A stretch of 64,000 nt of DNA. Origin: Sulfuriflexus sp032250955. GTDB lineage: Bacteria; Pseudomonadota; Gammaproteobacteria; AKS1. Positions 62,203 through 64,000 of the stretch are shown piece by piece. The notes under the pieces were generated by a model, which saw only the letters and a list, made by a program, of their open reading frames with translations, had not been told where the DNA came from and did no database searches. The translations under genes and the position numbers were made by a program. Location of the stretch: the NCBI RefSeq assembly GCF_032250955.1, contig NZ_JAVVES010000004.1:1-64000 (forward strand), in the 5' to 3' direction. The first letter of the stretch is position 1. Every line of letters starts with the position of its first letter.

Positions 62203-63264
62203 TTAGAAACCGTAGGTGAGTTGCAACAGAAATCTATCATCGTCAGTCGACGCTCCACGTTGCCCATTATTTGATTCAAAGCCAATCTTGGCGATCGCAT
62301 TGCTGGCAAACAGGTAATTGGCACCACAACCCCATTGTTCCTGATCCTGTGAGGCATGCGGGCTGTCATAGTCACCGTACCTGGCGACCACTTCCCACTT
62401 CGTTGGCAAGAATTTATAAGCAGACTGCATGTGCCATGTTTTGAACGTTGCTGCATCCGGTGCGGCGCTGGCTTTCTTTGAACCTACGCGTTGACGAATA
62501 TTTTCACCTCGAAAATCCCACGCACCGTGCTGGTAAGCAGCATCAAACCCATAGGCTTGATAGTCACGTAGCAGGCTTTCTTCACCTTCCGGACCCACAT
62601 CACCAAATGCTGCGGAAATACCAAACTCAAGCATTGGAACTGGCAGGATGCCAAACCGACCGCCCCAGGCCAATTCACCATCCGCATTACTAGCCAGACC
62701 CTCTGACTCAATCGCTTCAATCTCACCTTCCATTGAGTCAATCTCAACCAGTGGGCCATTACCAACATAAGCGGCATAGTTTGCTTGACCTTGCTCCATT
62801 ATCGAAAACCCACCGCGTAACTGGGCACCGACCTCTGCCAATGGTGCGGCCTGATCATGGCCGAATCCAACAGGTGCTGATGCAAACCTGTTTATCCAGG
62901 TTGGGTGCAGATTCTGTCTGAATTGCCCGAGTGGACTTAAGAATTTACCAGCCACCAAAACAGCATAATCATTGATCAACCAGTCGATCGTGGCATATTC
63001 AAGTGCCACCCCGGTGCCACCATCATCTTCAACCTCAACTTCCAGCTCTGCCTCCACCATGAACAGGTCTTTGTACTGATAATGAAAAATTGGATTAAAC
63101 GTCACCATGTTGAAGCTGCCCTCATTACGTTCTTTATCGGTGTATCCGATAGCCCCGTAACCTGCAAGATGCACACCGGAGTCGGCAATCTTCCATTCAC
63201 TACTTGCCTTAGCTACTTCTTTTACTTCCTCCTTCACAGAATCCACCTCGGCCTTGCTCGCCAT
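62203..63264 (-). CDS. Porin-like outer-membrane protein lacking a visible signal peptide
   Basis: 353 residues from ATG 63264; a TTG at 63288 would add eight. The body is barrel-like (HLAGYGAIGYTDKERNEG, FNPIFHYQYKDLFMVEAELEVE, PLGQFRQNLHPTWINR) and ends in Phe (LLQLTYGF), like an outer-membrane protein. The N-terminus is a short coiled-coil piece (AEVDSVKEEVKEVAKASSEW) that in related proteins follows a signal peptide. No signal peptide can be found upstream in this frame before a stop at 63316. The gene may be truncated at its 5' end. No copper motif is visible. Confidence 0.7.
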   Translation of the reverse strand: MASKAEVDSVKEEVKEVAKASSEWKIADSGVHLAGYGAIGYTDKERNEGSFNMVTFNPIFHYQYKDLFMVEAELEVEVEDDGGTGVALEYATIDWLINDYAVLVAGKFLSPLGQFRQNLHPTWINRFASAPVGFGHDQAAPLAEVGAQLRGGFSIMEQGQANYAAYVGNGPLVEIDSMEGEIEAIESEGLASNADGELAWGGRFGILPVPMLEFGISAAFGDVGPEGEESLLRDYQAYGFDAAYQHGAWDFRGENIRQRVGSKKASAAPDAATFKTWHMQSAYKFLPTKWEVVARYGDYDSPHASQDQEQWGCGANYLFASNAIAKIGFESNNGQRGASTDDDRFLLQLTYGF

Positions 63265-63531
63265 AGTCTTCTGCCGCGTAATCAACAACTCTCTTTAAAA
63301 AGTCTTATTACTTGCCTACTTCATATCACACCCGCCTATTTACTGAACGAGTTGTTTTGCATTAAGTATTGTTTTAACACAGCGCGCATCCTCTCAGTTA
63401 ATCCCTCAACTTTGCGCTTTCGCAATCAAACAAGAGCAAAAGTATTTTTTATATCTGGTCTCTCTATTTTGGAACTAGATTACGCCTCAAAGCCGATGTA
63501 TAGCGTGTTGCCACACCGGGGAAGAAAGCCA

Positions 63532-64000
63532 TCAAAACCAGAAGCGCAGGCCTGCGACGAATCGCGTTTCGCTAGTATCTTCACCTTCATCCCGCGCGAA
63601 ATCTTTCGTTTCACCGAATTTATTTTCCCACTCCACACCTATATAAGGTGCTAACTCACGCTTGAACTCATAACGCAAACGAAGTCCTGCTGAAGCTTCC
63701 GATAAACCAGAGCCCAGGCCACGTGCAGCATCGCGTCTACTATACAAATCCATCTCAAACCTCGGCTGCAGGATCAGTTTCTGCGTCAATAACAACTCAT
63801 ACTCGCCCTCAAAAGCTAGCCCGACACGCCCCTCTTCACCGACATAACCGGTAGCATCAAGCTCGAACCAGTATGGTGCCAATCCCTGAACACCGAATGC
63901 CAACCAGGTCCGATCCGGAACTTCTTCACTACTGTCGTAACGTACACCGACTTGTACATCCCAGTAGCTGGCAATCGCGTGACTCCATAACAGTTCGGTA
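63532..64000 (-). CDS. copB: Copper resistance outer-membrane protein CopB (5' part outside window)
   Basis: The frame is open to the window edge, so only the C-terminal 155 residues are seen. They match the CopB/PcoB barrel: TELLWSHAIASYWDVQVGVRYD, WLAFGVQGLAPYWFELDATGYVG, ILQPRFEMDLYSRRDAARGLGSGLSEASAGLRLRYE, and the final LRFWF with terminal Phe. CopB is an outer-membrane partner of the CopA multicopper oxidase. The missing part normally carries a Met/His-rich region. The 267-base gap to the porin-like start holds no recognisable gene. Confidence 0.88.
   Translation of the reverse strand, partial: TELLWSHAIASYWDVQVGVRYDSSEEVPDRTWLAFGVQGLAPYWFELDATGYVGEEGRVGLAFEGEYELLLTQKLILQPRFEMDLYSRRDAARGLGSGLSEASAGLRLRYEFKRELAPYIGVEWENKFGETKDFARDEGEDTSETRFVAGLRFWF

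Overview
The window reads as a chromosomal segment of a gammaproteobacterium. The support is gene order and family membership: pilMNOPQ-aroK-aroB followed by a DamX-type SPOR protein and gltBD-hemE, plus UbiK, ComM/YifB, FetAB, GlnK-AmtB and a UvrY/GacA-type regulator. The organism has type IV pili and a monohaem cytochrome c5-type protein. It looks environmental, perhaps a Chromatiales-like lineage, but no marker here fixes the genus.

Layout. 1-3330: an uncharacterised nucleotidyltransferase-fold protein and PBP1A (minus). 3461-13233 (plus): the pilus assembly operon pilMNOPQ, then aroK, aroB, a dNTP triphosphohydrolase, a small WGR protein and an ATPase-SPOR (DamX) protein. 13312-20505: glutamate synthase gltBD behind a near-consensus sigma-70 promoter, then hemE. 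20627-27210: signalling and accessory genes, including a broken UvrY/GacA-type regulator, a Sel1-repeat protein, a fructosamine-kinase-like protein, an HNH nuclease, a receiver protein with a degenerate GGDEF domain and an HDOD-GAF protein. 27763-32432: priA, argS and a SPOR protein; DnaA-box-like sites lie upstream of priA. 32464-39929 (minus): a beta-hydroxyacid dehydrogenase, a DUF4124 protein, a DUF2157-like membrane protein, FetAB, and a tight operon of CHASE2 cyclase, SH3 protein and M48 protease.

40069-41435 is an accessory pocket. It holds a small membrane gene interrupted by an amber codon, a HigBA-type toxin-antitoxin pair bracketed by integron attC-like sequences, and a repeat-rich non-coding element. 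41509-43896 is a nitrogen operon (TorF-like porin, glnK, amtB) with a sigma-54 promoter and an NtrC-like site upstream. ubiK, comM, an alpha/beta hydrolase, three 44-bp tandem hairpin repeats and cytochrome c5 follow.

From a tRNA-Arg(CCG) gene at 47771 to the end, the sequence is visibly more AT-rich and carries metal resistance: czcCBA with a His-rich CzcI-like protein, an APC permease, a Cu(I) P-type ATPase with a thioredoxin-like protein, an NfeD-like protein and a SHOCT protein, a beta-propeller/cytochrome c pair, a porin-like protein and the end of copB. This looks like a genomic island at the 3' end of the tRNA gene. No integrase is visible in the window and the far boundary lies outside it.
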